Shown: positions 44,476-56,463, counted from the stretch's first letter. The stretch: 64,000 nt of DNA from Gentiana macrophylla (GCA_026214975.1 CM047808.1:2284073-2348072); one strand, 5' to 3'. A program made the numbers and translations. The notes: generated by a model not told the origin, from the sequence alone.

Positions 44476-44523
44476 GTCGAGCTCACGACGTAAAACAAAA
44501 GCGCTCGGTGGGAGGCAACCCAC
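44476..44523 (+). promoter_or_regulatory. Two-hairpin motif after the small ORF
   Basis: GTCG-AGCTCA-CGAC (44476-44489), GCGCTC, then GTGGG-AGGCAA-CCCAC (44508-44523), 17 bp after the small ORF stop. Compared with 43898-43944, the stem CTAGG/CCTAG has become GTGGG/CCCAC with pairing kept. Confidence 0.7.
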
Positions 44524-44674
44524 TATTTCCTTTTGTTTTTATTTTTCTTTTCATTCTATGTATTTTCTTGGTTTTCATATTGTAATTTTGAAATTTTATT
44601 TACGTTTAATGAGAAACGGCTTATTTGAATTTAAATTGCATGAAAATTTGATAATTTTGTTGAGAAACTGCATT

Positions 44675-44878
44675 GGACGCCCGTCTAGAGGTCTAGACGT
44701 CCGTCTGCCCTGTGTATCTCTTGGACGCCCGTCCGATTATTTCCCTCCAATCCTGTTCAGTTTTCAAATGTTTGGACGAGCGTCTGAAAAACAGGACGCC
44801 CGTCCAGTTCATATAATTCTCCAGCTGGACGCCCGTCCACTGAGTTGGACGAGTGTCCCACATCTGTCTATATATACC
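44675..44878 (+). promoter_or_regulatory. LTR-like internal promoter candidate upstream of the env-position ORF
   Basis: Seven GGACGSSCGTCC-type motifs (44675, 44695, 44723, 44774, 44794, 44827, 44847) are followed by a TATA box CTATATATACC (44868-44878). This is the same architecture as the A1 U3 (array 22847-23048, TATA 23081). The ORF starts at 45459, about 560 bp after the expected start site, with a possible intron at 45175-45449 (GTAAGT to TCTAG). Confidence 0.5.
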
Positions 44879-45458
44879 CCCATCCGTCCATGAACCCTCA
44901 CTTTTCTGGATTTCAAACGCGAAAACCGACTTTTTCCCCTCCTTTTGCCCTAGAATCTTCGATTCTAAACCATTTCAAGCGATTCAAATTGCTATAGACA
45001 GCTCTTGCTCCCCTCTCTTCGATTTTCAAAGCCAAATTCCCCAACACACCATCTTTTTGGAGAATCAGAGCCCTCTTCAGTCCGACTTTTTGAGAAAAAA
45101 ATCCGATTTTGGGAGCCAAATTGGTGTTGTTTGGACTAATTTTCATCTCGATCAGCATCTACTCACCTTACTTGGTAAGTTAGTAACAACTTTTCTAGAT
45201 TTTATTCACGTTTTTGTGAGTTCGATCTTTGGGTCGGCTCGTTCACTTGAATATTACCTTAATTCGTTTTTTTTCTAGTTTTGTGGTTTCTTTCTACTCT
45301 GTTACTGTGTTGTGGTGTTGTGATGGATGATGCATGGGTTGTTTGGTGCTGCTGATGGTTGTGGTTTGTGGTTGGGTTGTTTTGAAATCCCGATTTGGAT
45401 GTTAAACGGGTACCTTGTTTTGAATTGGGATTGTTTTGGTTTAGTCTAGGAGTGAATC

Positions 45459-46592
45459 ATGGTTCATAAGAAGGTGGTAGTGAAGCGGCATGGTAAGGAA
45501 GTGGCCAGGGAGGCCGGGAAGAAACGTAAGGAGTTTGATCCCACCTTAGTTGATCCAAACCGAGGTGTTAGCATTCGAGAGCAACCCCATAGAGCCACCC
45601 AAACTAGGGCAACGTTGAGGGATGAGCCGACTTCGGGATCTGAGACAGACGATGATATCCCCTTGATGAGGATGCCTAGGGTTCAGAGAGGTGGAGCATC
45701 GACTAGGGTTGAGGAAGCTGTAGATGCTACCCGGGAAGAGGAACCGGTTGAACCTAGGGCTGCACAACCTAGAAAGAAAGCGAAAACCGTAGCCCCTATG
45801 CCTATGCCTCGTAGATTCGTGAACCCTAGAGCCCACAACGCTTATACTAAACATTATTTCTCGAGGACCATGTTGATCGAGAGGGCTACATTGGAGGCTA
45901 AGGTCGATCCGGGGTTCGTCAAGTTGCTAAAGGACCGAAAATGGGATGCCTTGATGACTATCCCGACTACCCCGGTCAATGGCTCCTTAGTTCAGGAATT
46001 TTATGCTAATTGCTCGGAAACCGACTTGGAGACGGGAGTAGTTGTGGTTCGAGGGGTGGAAGTTCCTTTTACGCCAGATGTAATTAATCAGAAGTATAAC
46101 ATGGCGGCTTTTGAGGGTCGGGATTATAAGGAGGAGATCGTTCATAGGCAGACTGCGGGCCAGGATCCTTTGGAGGAGTTGAGGTTGAAAGTTTGCCCGG
46201 ACGTGGCGTGGACGTTGAGACCGGGTGGAGACCGGAAAGAGTTGGTCACCACTACCTGGACGGAGGACTGGAAGGTCCAGTGTAGGTTCATTCAGAGTCG
46301 GTTGTTGCCAAAGAACAACTTGACGCATTTTCATATTGGTGACCTAGGCATGCTTTATGCGTTGACATTTGGCCTAAATGTGAATGTGGGACAAGCATTA
46401 TACGATGAGGTGGCTATCAATCAGAAGATTTATACACGTAGCTTGATTATCCCTCACTTGATTCACAGTTTGTGTCTTGATGCCGGTGTGCCTGAGTATG
46501 GAGCGGATCATAAACCGAAGAACCCGAGGCCTATACAGAGAGAGAAGGGTAAGTCTTCGGGACATTCTGAGTCGGGGGCACCACGTGAGCCT
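45459..46592 (+). pseudogene. A1 env-position ORF, N-terminal part (Athila ORF / plant transposon protein family)
   Basis: ATG 45459 is ten bases after a good acceptor site (TTTAGTCTAG). About 378 codons remain: a basic N-terminus (HKKVVVKRHGKEVAREAGKK), an arginine/glutamate-rich variable region, and a conserved globular region (PRRFVNPRAHNAYTKHYFS, LLKDRKWDALMTIP, LVQEFYANCSETDLETG, VRGVEVPFTPDVINQKY, HFHIGDLGMLYALTFGLNVN, SLIIPHLIHSLCLDAGV). The order of blocks is that of the Athila ORF long placed in the env position and often called env-like. I see no signal peptide or clear transmembrane helix in this part, so an envelope function is doubtful. Broken by copia C2 at 46593. Confidence 0.85.
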
Positions 46593-48410
46593 TGTTAGGA
46601 AATCACTAGTTTAACGCAGCGGAATTTAAAATTTTGATTTCCTTTTCTTGATCGTTCTTCGTTTAATGCAATAAACATGTTAAGTAGTTTGACGGTTATA
46701 CCTTAGATGATCTACAAGATCGTCGCTTTGACCGCCAACGGAGAGTAGTTCAACGCGCAAGCCGTCCACGCGTCCGGCCTCTATCGCTAATCCACACGAA
46801 CCCCTCGCGGAATCCTCCTTGGATTGCTATCGGAAAAACTCCGGTCGCTAGATCGGACCTTTTCTTCCTCACAAACTCACTATGGAGAGCTCTCTATTTT
46901 ACACAAGAATTATGAACTCTTGCAATTGTGTTGTATAAAAGAGCTTGACACCCACTTCCTTTTATAGAGCAAGTGGCGCAGTATATGTAGTGTGGAGGAG
47001 AAGAAAACCTTTTCCAATAAAATAAGGAAAATCAATTAGATTGATTTATCTCTTTAATTATAATATTTTGTCAATATCATATATTGATTATAATTATCTT
47101 ATTACCATAAATCTATTTTTCCAAAATCAATTAATATCCTATATTAATATTATGGCAATATTTATTAATTAAAGTGCACAATCCAAGTGTATCTCATACA
47201 CTCAAAAGTGGCGCCCTTTAGTCAATAAATTGACTTCCGGAATATTCTTTAATTAATATAATTTATATATAATTAATATCTTGTATTTTATTTATTCATA
47301 ATAAATAAATACCACCATATTAATTTACCACTATAACCTTTATAGTCTGAGATAAACTTTCCTTATTTGGTTATCAACTATAACCGCATTTTAATCCGAC
47401 TCGATGTTCATATGTGTGTGACCCGATAGGCTTCCGAATATGTTGGCCGTAGACACAAAGTGCAATTTACCAAAATGCCCTTTATACCTAACGATCACGG
47501 GATAGCGTCTAGCAACACACCGTGACCCCAATTATCGGAAGAGTCAAAAGCAATGACTACTACCTTTCATGTGAAGCGATTTACCGTGTAACTTACAATC
47601 CTATCGCTATAATAATATCCATACGATCGTATCTCGAGTGTCAATACATTGACGATCGTATCTTATAATCTGGATATCATGCTCTCTCGGAATAACACAT
47701 TTACTCCCACTTTGCAAAGATTCTCGAGAGCTAGACATTCCTTATAAGAAGGCCATTTCGGATATTCAATCCCAATCATAGGATACGCGATTCCCGGACG
47801 ACCAATCATGTATACTCCGCGATGCTTCAATATCATACCCAATCACTACCGCATGATCGCCCGTGGTTAGGAGAAATCTCAATAGTGTCAAAGCATGACA
47901 ATCCACACCGTGATGCCATGAAGACTCCGGTCAAAAGGATAATTACACAACCGCCACATAGTGTGACACTTAATGTAAGTGGGTCAGTCTAACGTACGCA
48001 TTCTCTAATACACGTCCACGCATACGGTCAAGTGTCCCTACACTTCGATAGACGAGATCTATCCCTACCTTCTAAAAGATAGAAGACATCCAATACGTGT
48101 TAGTCCGATTATATCATCAATGTCCCATTTGATAATATGTAAGACTAGAGACATTTAAGTACCAACCTTGTTATAGTGATTAGAGATCTCATCAACCATA
48201 ATCACTATCATGGTTTTTCTCTATCATGAGATCGATACTAGGGACGTTACTATATATATACAACAAATAATATGAAGACAAACAATATATAATAACATAA
48301 GTGCTTTTATTAATCATAATAAAGTTATTACATGAACTAAATAGATCAGTAAATGACCCGACCGGTCGGATCCGGTCCCGACCGATTGGGTTTAGGACAC
48401 CTTTCCAACA
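46593..48410 (-). repeat. 3-prime LTR of C2
   Basis: 1818 bp. In minus sense it starts TGTTGGAAAGGTGTCC. Contains TATAAAAG-type sequence near 46955-46965 (minus). Its partner is 54296-56111. No gene. Confidence 0.93.
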
Positions 48411-49640
48411 ATCTCCCACTTGGCCTAAAGCCAATCACCCATATGCCTAAGCCCTGCAAGTGAACATGTTTCTCATGCTTAGCTTGAGACAATGCCTTAG
48501 TTAACGGATCACTATGTTATCATCCGTGTGGACTTTCTCTATCTTTACATCTCCTCTATCTACTATCTCTCTAATCAAGTGATAGCGCCGTAGCACATGT
48601 TTGGACTTCGATGAGACCTTGGTTCCTTTGATCGAGATATCGCTCCATTATTATCACAAGAGATGAGGCACTTTGGACCTTCAATGGAGGAACCACACCA
48701 AGTTCGATGAATGAACTTCTTCATCCAAATCGCTTTTTTTGCCGCCTCCGAGGTCTGCTATGTATTCGGCTTCCGTTGTAGAGTCCGCAGTAGTCTCTCG
48801 CTTGGAACTCTTCCACTCATTTGCTCCGCCGTTAAGCGTGAAAACAAATCCAGATTGCGACTTAAAATCGCCCTTGTCGGTTTGGAAACGGCATCGTGTA
48901 ACCTCGTAATACTAAATCATCGTTCCGAAAACCAGGAACATATCCCTAGTACGTCTCAAGTACTTAAGGATATTCTTGACTGACAATCCAGTGACCATCA
49001 CTGGATTGACCGGTACCTACTAGTCATACTAAGAGAGGGTACGAGCGTCCGGTCTTGTGCATAACATGGCATACATGATGGACCCGATTGCCGAAGCATA
49101 AGGGACTTTACTCATTTGTGCCCTTTCCTCCTCTGTCTTAGGACTCATTCCCTTTGGTGGTAGACCTTATGTGACATGGGCGGCAATCCTTTCTTGATCG
49201 CTCCATGTTGAATCTCTTCAACATCTTGTCTATGTAGGTGGATTGTGATGAGACCAAGCAACCTTTTAGATCTATCTCTATAGATCTTTATTCCTGAATA
49301 TAGGTGCCTCACCCAAGTCCTTCATTGAGAAGTTCTTGGATAACCAAGCTTTGACTGATTGTAACATAGGCACATCATTCCCATGAAGCGATATGTCATC
49401 CACATAAAGCACTAAGAACACAATGGCACTCCCACTAACCTTCTTGTAAACACAGGGCTCATCTTCGTTCTTGATGAAATCAAACTGTTTGATTATCTCA
49501 TCAAAGCGAAGATTCCAACTCGAAGCTTGCTTTAATCCATAAATGGATCTTTGCGGTTTACACACCATCCTGGCGTCATTGGTTGTGAAACCTCAGTTTG
49601 TGTCATATACACTTCCTCAGACGAGTTCCCGTTAAGAAAA
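48411..49640 (-). pseudogene. C2 reverse transcriptase and RNase H
   Basis: ORF 49568-49278 shows PQRSIYGLKQASSWNLRFDE, FLVLYVDDISLHGND (catalytic YVDDI near 49400) and MKDLGEA. The downstream RNase H (about 48440-48900) is readable only by combining frames (an EAEYIAASEA-like block near 48750-48770, and HVLRRYHLIRE near 48580-48610). It begins with the PPT at 48411. Inactive. Confidence 0.85.
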
Positions 49641-51700
49641 GCTGTTTTCACATCCATCCGCCGATTTCGTAATCATGGTATCTTTGCAATAGCAAGCAAA
49701 ATTCTAATGGATTTTAACATGGCAACAAAGAGAAGGTTTCATCATAGTCAACTCCTTGTCTTTGCTTATAACCTTTTGCCACCAACCTAGCCTTGTAGGT
49801 GGTCACATTATCGTCCATGTCGGTCTTTCTCTTAAAGACCCATTTACACCCTATGGGAACTATTCCTTGGGCGGATCAACTAAGTTCCAAACTTGGTTGT
49901 CTTTCATGGATTCCATTTCGAGAATTCATGGCTTCTAGCCATTTCTCTTTGTCATGCCTTAATAGCACTTCCTCATAAGTTCTAGGGTCCTCATCTTCCA
50001 TGAGATACACGCTTGAGTGTACCTTTCGGGTTCACGGCGTTCCTGGTGGATCTTCGAGGTGCTAGTGTGTCCACGGTAGAAGGTGGTGTCACATCGTGTG
50101 TGTGGCAAGTCCTCTACTTCCATCAACCGACTATTATCCGTAAGTGGTTCTCGAATTTCTTCAAGATCAATTTTACTCCCACCGACCCTATCCAGAATAA
50201 ACTCTTTCTCGAGAGAAAGTGGCGACCCGGCAACAAACACCTTTTGTTCCTCGGGATGGTAAAATTGGTACCCTTTGGTTTCTAGGATATCCCACAAATA
50301 GACATTTGTCGGACAGGCTCTAATTTGTCGGGCATCATCCGCTTCACGTAAGTCGGACAACCCCAAGGTTTTAGATGACCTAGGCTCGGTTTTCTCTTAG
50401 TCCATACCTCGTATGGCGTAGAGTCAACCGTCTTTGATGGAACTCGGTTCGGTGTATAGGATGCGGTTTTAGAGCATACCCCAAAATGATTTTGGAAGAA
50501 GCTGCAGAGCTCATCATGGATCGCACCATGTCCAACAAGGTGCGGTTCCTCCTCTCGAACACGCCATTCATCCTGTGGCGTTCCGGGAGGAGTCCATTCA
50601 GAGTAGAATCCCATTCTCCTTCAAATAATCTTGAAACTCTCCATCTAGGTATTCTCCGCCTCGATCGGATCGAAGTGTTTTGATTTCTTTACCTAGTTGT
50701 TTCTCCACCTCACTACGAATTCCTTGAACTTTTCAAGGCTTGATTTAAACTTCATTAAGTATATATAACCATAGCGAGAATGGTCATCGGTGAAGGTGAT
50801 AAAATAAGAGTATCCTCCTTTGGCTTGAATTGACATTGGGCCACACACATCGGTATGTATGAGCTCAAGCAATTCGTTGGATCTTATCCCTTTGCCCTTT
50901 GAAAGGTGACTTTGTCATCTTGCCAAGTAAACAAGCTTCGCATGTATCAAGCGATTAAGAATCGAATTGATCCAACATTCCATCTTTATGGAGTTTGGAA
51001 ATGCGATTCTTATTTATATGGCCAAGTCTACAATGCCATAAGTAGGATTCATTCAAGTCATTTGTTTTGGCTTTCTTGTTATTTATATTAAGAACGTCAA
51101 CATTCATATCTAATATATAGAGACCATTGCTAAGTATGCCAAGACCATAAAAGATTCCATCACGTGAAAAAGAACAACATTTATTCTCAAACGTAAAAGA
51201 AAATCCATCAACATCTAATGCAGAAATAGAAATAATGCTCTTCGTAAAGAGCGGGAACAAAATAACAGATTATTAAGTTCTAGTACTAGCCCCTTTGGGC
51301 AATGAAAGAAAATAAACTCCTACGGGCCCCGGCAAAGAACACTTGCACTCCATTTCCAACGCGTGAGGTCCACCTCTCCTTTCCTCGAGATCTAGTTCTT
51401 CTTAGTGCCTGCATATTCAGTACAAATATGAGAACCACAAACGAGATCTAATACCCGGTGGTTAGACTTAGAAGAAGTAATGTTGATCTCAATCATAAAT
51501 ATACTGAAGTCGAAGCATCAGAATGCTTCTTCTTGGTACTCAAGAAGCCCTTGCGGTTTCTCCTCCAATGTCCGGTCTCACCGCAGAATGGAAGCAAGCA
51601 TCCTTGGATTTGTCTTTTGCTATCTTAGGCGTTGGCTTAGGTGCGACCTTCGCCTTCTTGGACTTTTTTTCGGGCTTTTGCCTTGCCCTTGCTTGAAGTG
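49641..51700 (-). pseudogene. C2 integrase and RT N-terminal remnants
   Basis: 51260-50955 is a GAG-pre-integrase segment (DVDGFSFTFENKCCSFSR, YLWHCRLGHINKNRISKLH). Integrase core blocks follow in several frames: RSDRGGEYL near 50650-50680, GVFERRNRTLLDMVRSMMS (50571-50500), PYEVWTKRKPSLGHLKPWGC (about 50440-50370). RT N-terminal traces follow to about 49650. The integrase aspartate and glutamate motifs are visible, but frames change at least four times. Confidence 0.8.
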
Positions 51701-52313
51701 ACCAAAGAACACTTGCTTTCCCTTCCCTACGGTGCCTCAGCGATTTTCAACATGTTCAATAACTCCGCTAGGAGCAATCTATCTTGTTCATGTGATAGTT
51801 CATCACAAAGCTGCGAGAATGAGTCGGTAGAGATTGCGAGAATCAAGTCAATACTCAACTCGTTCCAACTTGTGGCCCAGCCTTCCCAAGCCTCTCTATG
51901 TACCCGATCATTTTAAGCACGTGTGACCCCACAGCAGTCCCAGATGCCATCTTACAACTAAACAGGGCCTTCGAGACCTCGTACCTCTCAAGACGAGACC
52001 GAGAAGCATAAAGCTCCTTCAGGTGGACCATGATAGAGTAGGCGTCCATGGACTCATCTTTGTTCTGCGATTCAGTGTCATAGAAGCAAGCATGATACAT
52101 GTAGCATCGATCTTGTCGAGCGATTGCTTGTTGTACTTCTCGACAACATCTCGGCGGCCGAACCTCGGCGGGCTTTTACGGTAGGGCCTCGCCCAAGACA
52201 TAGCCAATCTTCTCGTGCCTCAAAACGATTTTGAGGTTTCTTTCCTAATCGAGAAAATTAGTTTCGTCAAGCTTGTTATCGATGATAAAACGAAGGTTCA
52301 ATTTGTTTGACAT
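51701..52313 (-). pseudogene. C2 gag
   Basis: ATG at 52313 opens MSNKLNLRFIIDNKLDETN, then WERNLKIVLRHEKIGYVL, a common plant copia gag start. 52100-51855 holds DAYSIMVHLKELYASRSRLE and SKALFSCKMASGTAVGSHVL of the gag core. Frameshifted near 52200; the zinc-knuckle region (51500-51700) is disrupted. Confidence 0.82.
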
Positions 52314-54279
52314 TTTCTACAACAATAAATAAAAGATAGAATAAGTAAAAGCTCATGTATAAAAACCCTAAATTTGCACTTAATGAATCTATAAGGTTTT
52401 ACTCCCACTAGCCAACTATTCCTTATTGGCTTTCAAGAAAATAATTCCTTTAGTGGGCAAGATCCCATCGAACTACCCCGACCCCCAACTTTGGCTGATG
52501 GGCCGAAAATAATTAAACAGGTGGACAACGATTTGTCGATCGTATCTTATACGATTCTTGTTGTTTATTGATCAACTCTTTGACAATATTTCATCTTATG
52601 AAATTAGCCAAACCCTTGCCTCTAAAATCCAAACGACCCCGCTTTGGCTGGTGGCCGAGAGAATTCTTAGTCGAGTCTTAACCCCAATATTCATGAGATC
52701 TCTTTCGATCATATCTCAATAACGACGATATACCCGAGGTAGGTCAACCCCCGCTTTGGCTGGTGAGTTGGGTCCGAACAAGGGCTCTTCACCGTCGTTA
52801 TAATATGGGGAGGCAATTCGACTTGATTTTTGATGTGGGAATAATTTTAAATTAATTCACTTAATTAATTTGGTTTAATTATGGTCTCATCTACTATGTG
52901 CATATTACTACGATATCATATAAAGTAAAACATACACAACATTCGCGCATAAAATAACCGGTATGATCATGGACTTTTTCTAGAGTGCGGTTTCGAATAC
53001 AAACCGAGCGAAACCGCGGGTCACAAACTAAGGGTATCTGCAACCGCCAATAGGATCTTTATTTATTGTTATGACGCCAATGGGTTCTTTATCTCTCCTT
53101 GGTCTTGAACTTCTTGCTCCATTCTTGTTACATAATAAATAATTACACCCGCCGCACACTGCAGGGGACTCGAGGAATGGGATAAATGCAAAAAGTAAAC
53201 TAGGTCACGTTCTTCATAACGGCCTAGGACAATTTTCAAAACCAACATAAAGAAAACATTCCCATCTATCCTATTTGGTGAGTCCACGATCAATCGAGGT
53301 CCATATAATCACATTATATCTACACATCTAATCCATACAATTTTATCTTATGAAAAAGATTAAATTCTAATTTTAACTACTACTACTCATGCGTCTTTAT
53401 TTTATCACATCAAGTAATTAAATAACTTTTAATTAATTATATGATTTAACCAAAATTAAAATTAACATTTAATTTTAAATCGATTTCAATTTTAATTAAA
53501 TTTGAACTATTCAAAATAAAATTAAAATTATAAAGACTCTATTTGTTTCATTTCCAAAACTAAATTTAGCTTTAGCGCCGCCCACTTTCCAAAATCAAAA
53601 TTTTTGGAAGTGGCACAAGCTCAGCCTATTCCAAATCAAATATTTGGAAAGGCTCAGCTACTCCAAATCAAATATTTGGAAAGGCCAAATTATTTTAGTT
53701 CAGCTCGGCCACTTTCCAAAATCAAAATTTTGGAAGTGGCGCCAGCCTAAGCCTATTCCAAATCAAATATTTGGAAAGGGCTCAAGCCTATTCCAAATCA
53801 AATATTTGGAAAGGCCAAATAATTTTGGTTTAGGCTCGCCACTTTCCAAAATCAAAATTTTGAAGTGGCTCAAAGCCAGCCTATTCCAAATCAAATATTT
53901 GGAAAGGGCTCAGCCTATTCCAAATCAAAATTTGGAAAGGCCAATGTCCCATATGGTTTCCCAATGGTCCAAACTATTTGAACCATTGGTTGGCCATACG
54001 ACACAACTAAACAAGCGAGATATCTATGCACAATAAAATATCACAAAACGAAAAGGTTGATCTCCCCAAAGAAGAGGAGAGCCGACGACGGACAGCAGAC
54101 CGAAGGCCACCGCCCGCCGCCGCCGCCGCCGCCGAGGATGGGGCGCCGCTTGATCGGCCGACCCCATGAACCCTATATTTTTTTTTTTTTTTGTTTTAAC
54201 GTTTCGCGATTTAAATCTTGCATCTATCGATTAAATACTACGCATTTAAATTATGCTTATTGCTTAAGCTCAAGTCCGT
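52314..54279 (-). other. C2 long untranslated leader
   Basis: About 2 kb between gag and the PBS, unusually long for a copia leader. It holds the foldback minisatellite (53571-53945), a (CCG)n run near 54111-54135 and a homopolymer T run at 54178-54192. CCCCGCTTTGGCTGGTG-like phrases repeat loosely at 52485, 52640 and 52750. No coding potential. Confidence 0.7.
53571..53945. repeat. Minisatellite of foldback hairpins in the C2 leader
   Basis: About three tandem units of roughly 130 bp (starts near 53580, 53708, 53836). Each contains one hairpin with arms CCACTTTCCAAAAT and ATTTTGGAAGTGG and two of the type CCAAATCAAATATTTGG. Small differences between units mostly keep the palindromes. Confidence 0.9.
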
Positions 54280-54291
54280 CTCTCGATACCA
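54280..54291 (-). promoter_or_regulatory. C2 primer-binding site
   Basis: TGGTATCGAGAG in minus sense, four bases from the LTR end. It is a variant of the copia site TGGTATCAGAGC, complementary to initiator Met-tRNA. Confidence 0.8.
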
Positions 54292-54295
54292 CCTT

Positions 54296-56111
54296 TGTTA
54301 GAAATCACTAGTTTAACGCAAATGGAATTTAAAATTTTGATTTCCTTTTCTTGATCGTTCTTCGTTTAATGCAATAAACATGTTAAGTAGTTTGACGGTT
54401 ATACCTTAGATGATCTACAAGATCGTCGCTTTGACCGCCAACGGAGAGTAGTTCAACGCGCAAGCCGCCCACAGCGTCCGGCCTCTATCGCTAATCCACA
54501 CGAACCCTGCCGGAATCCTCCTTGGATTGCTTTATCGGAAAACTCCGGTCGCTAGATCGGACCTTTTCTTCCCTCACAAACTCACTATGGAGAGCTCTCT
54601 ATTTTACACAAGAATTATGAACTCTTGCAATTGTGTTGTACAAAAGAGCTTGACACCCACTTCCTTTTATAGAGCAAGTGGCGCCCACATATGTAGTGTG
54701 GAGGAGAAGAAAACTTTTTCCAATAAAATAAGGAAAATCAATTAGATTGATTTATCTCTTTAATTATAATATTTTGTCAATATCATATATTGATTATAAT
54801 TATCTTATTACCATAAATCTATTTTTCCAAAATCAATTAATATCCTATATTAATATTATGGCAATATTTATTAATTAAAGTGCACAATCCAAGTGTATCT
54901 CATACACTCAAAAGTGGCGCCCCTTTAGTCAATAAATTGACTTCGGAATATTCTTTAATTAATATAATTTATATATAATTAATATCTTGTATTTTATTTA
55001 TTCATAATAAATAAATACCACCATATTAATTTACCACTATAAACTTATAGTCTCAGAGATAAACTTTCCTTATTTGGTTATCAACTATAACCGCATTTTA
55101 ATCCGACTCGATGTTCATATGTGTGTGACCCGATAGGCTTCGAATATGTTGGCCGTAGACACAAAGTGCAATTTACCAAAATGCCCTTTATACCTAACGA
55201 TCACGGGATAGCGTCAGCAAACACCGTGACCCCCAATTATCGGAAGAGTCAAAAGCAATGACTACTACCTTTCATGTGAAGCGATTACCGTGTAACTTAC
55301 AATCCTATCGCTATAATAATATCCATACGATCGTATCTCGAAAGTGTCAATACATTGACGATCGTATCTTATAATCTGGATATCATGCTCTCTCGAATAA
55401 CACATTTACTCCCACTTTGCAAAGATTCTCGAGAGCTAGACATTCCTTATAAGAAGGCCATTTCGGATATTCAATCCCAATCATAGGATACGCGATTCCC
55501 GGACGACCAATCATGTATACTCCGCGATGCTTCAATATCATACCCAATCACTACCGCATGATCGCCCGTGGTTAGGAGAAATCTCAATAGTGTCAAAGCA
55601 TAACAATCCACACCGTGATTCCATGAAGACTCGGTCAAAGGATAATTACACAACCGCCACATAGTGTGACACTTAATGTAAGTGGGTCGACCTAACGACG
55701 CATTCTCTAATACACGCCCACGCGTCACGGTCCAAGTGTCCCTACACTTCGATAGCGAGATCTATCCCTACCTTCTAAAAGATAGAAGACATCCAATACG
55801 TGCTTTAGTCCGATTATATCATCAATGTCCCATTTGATAATATGTAAGACTAGAGACATTTAAGTACCAACCTTGTTATAGTGATTAGAGATCTCATCAA
55901 CCATAATCACTATCATGGTTTCTCTATCACAGATCGATACTAGGGGACGTTACTATATATATACAACAAATAATATGAAGACAAACAATATATAATAACA
56001 TAAGTGCTTTTATTAATCATAATAAAGTTATTACATGAACTAAATAGATCAGAATGACCCGACCGGTCGGATCCGGTCCGACCCGATTGGGTTTAGGACA
56101 CCTTTCCAACA
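54296..56111 (-). repeat. 5-prime LTR of C2
   Basis: 1816 bp, matching 46593-48410. Differences cluster as 1-3 bp indels beside CG or CAG (for example near 54470-54530 and 55215). ORFs within it are chance. Confidence 0.93.
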
Positions 56112-56463
56112 AGCCTGGTTCTTCGTCAGCACCGCCTCGAGCATCCTCCCTTCCTAATTTATCTCCCTCAGTCCGGATGAGGTTGAGTATGGCCGGCGTG
56201 ATGTCGGGAACCGGATGGAGGATATTCGGACTTCACAAAATAACATCTTGACCACTTTGCGGTGCATCAGTGAGGGCCGGCAGCCGCGAGACGACAGAAT
56301 CTTCAATCCGAGCGTCATTGATTATGTTTATTCTGATGAGATTGAGCAGGCCATTGCGGATGTTCTACAAGAGTCTGAGTCGTCATCTGATGAGGAGCAG
56401 CCTGACTCTCCTGCGGGTGGAGCACCTCCGGCTGGTGATTCTGCGGCACCGGGGCAGTCATGA
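56112..56463 (+). pseudogene. A1 env-position ORF, C-terminal part
   Basis: After one TSD the frame resumes with GSSSAPPRASSLPNLSPS. It shifts near 56205 to the frame MEDIRTSQNNILTTLRCISE, reads FNPSVIDYVYSDEIEQAI and ends in an acidic, proline-rich tail at 56463. No transmembrane helix is visible here either. Confidence 0.75.

Larger units (their letters stand above)
46593..56111 (-). mobile_element. Copia element C2, TSD AGCCT
   Basis: LTRs 46593-48410 (1818 bp) and 54296-56111 (1816 bp); termini TGTTGGAAAGG and CTAACA in minus sense. Perfect TSD AGCCT (46588-46592, 56112-56116). PPT (AAGTGGGAGAT, minus) next to 48411, initiator-tRNA-type PBS next to 54296. gag, integrase and RT remnants run on the minus strand in copia order, with many frameshifts. 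LTRs differ mostly by short indels, so the insertion may be young while the coding region is already damaged or the sequence contains errors. Confidence 0.94.

Noticed and set aside
44558..45278. ORFs of 111 and 141 codons before the env-position ORF
   Set aside because: They cover the motif array and the presumed leader with intron; low-complexity translation, no domain.
48711..48983. Plus-strand 90-codon ORF
   Set aside because: Antisense of the C2 RNase H region.
53571..53945. CRISPR-like array
   Set aside because: Repeats are directly tandem, palindromic and without unique spacers; the context is a plant copia leader.
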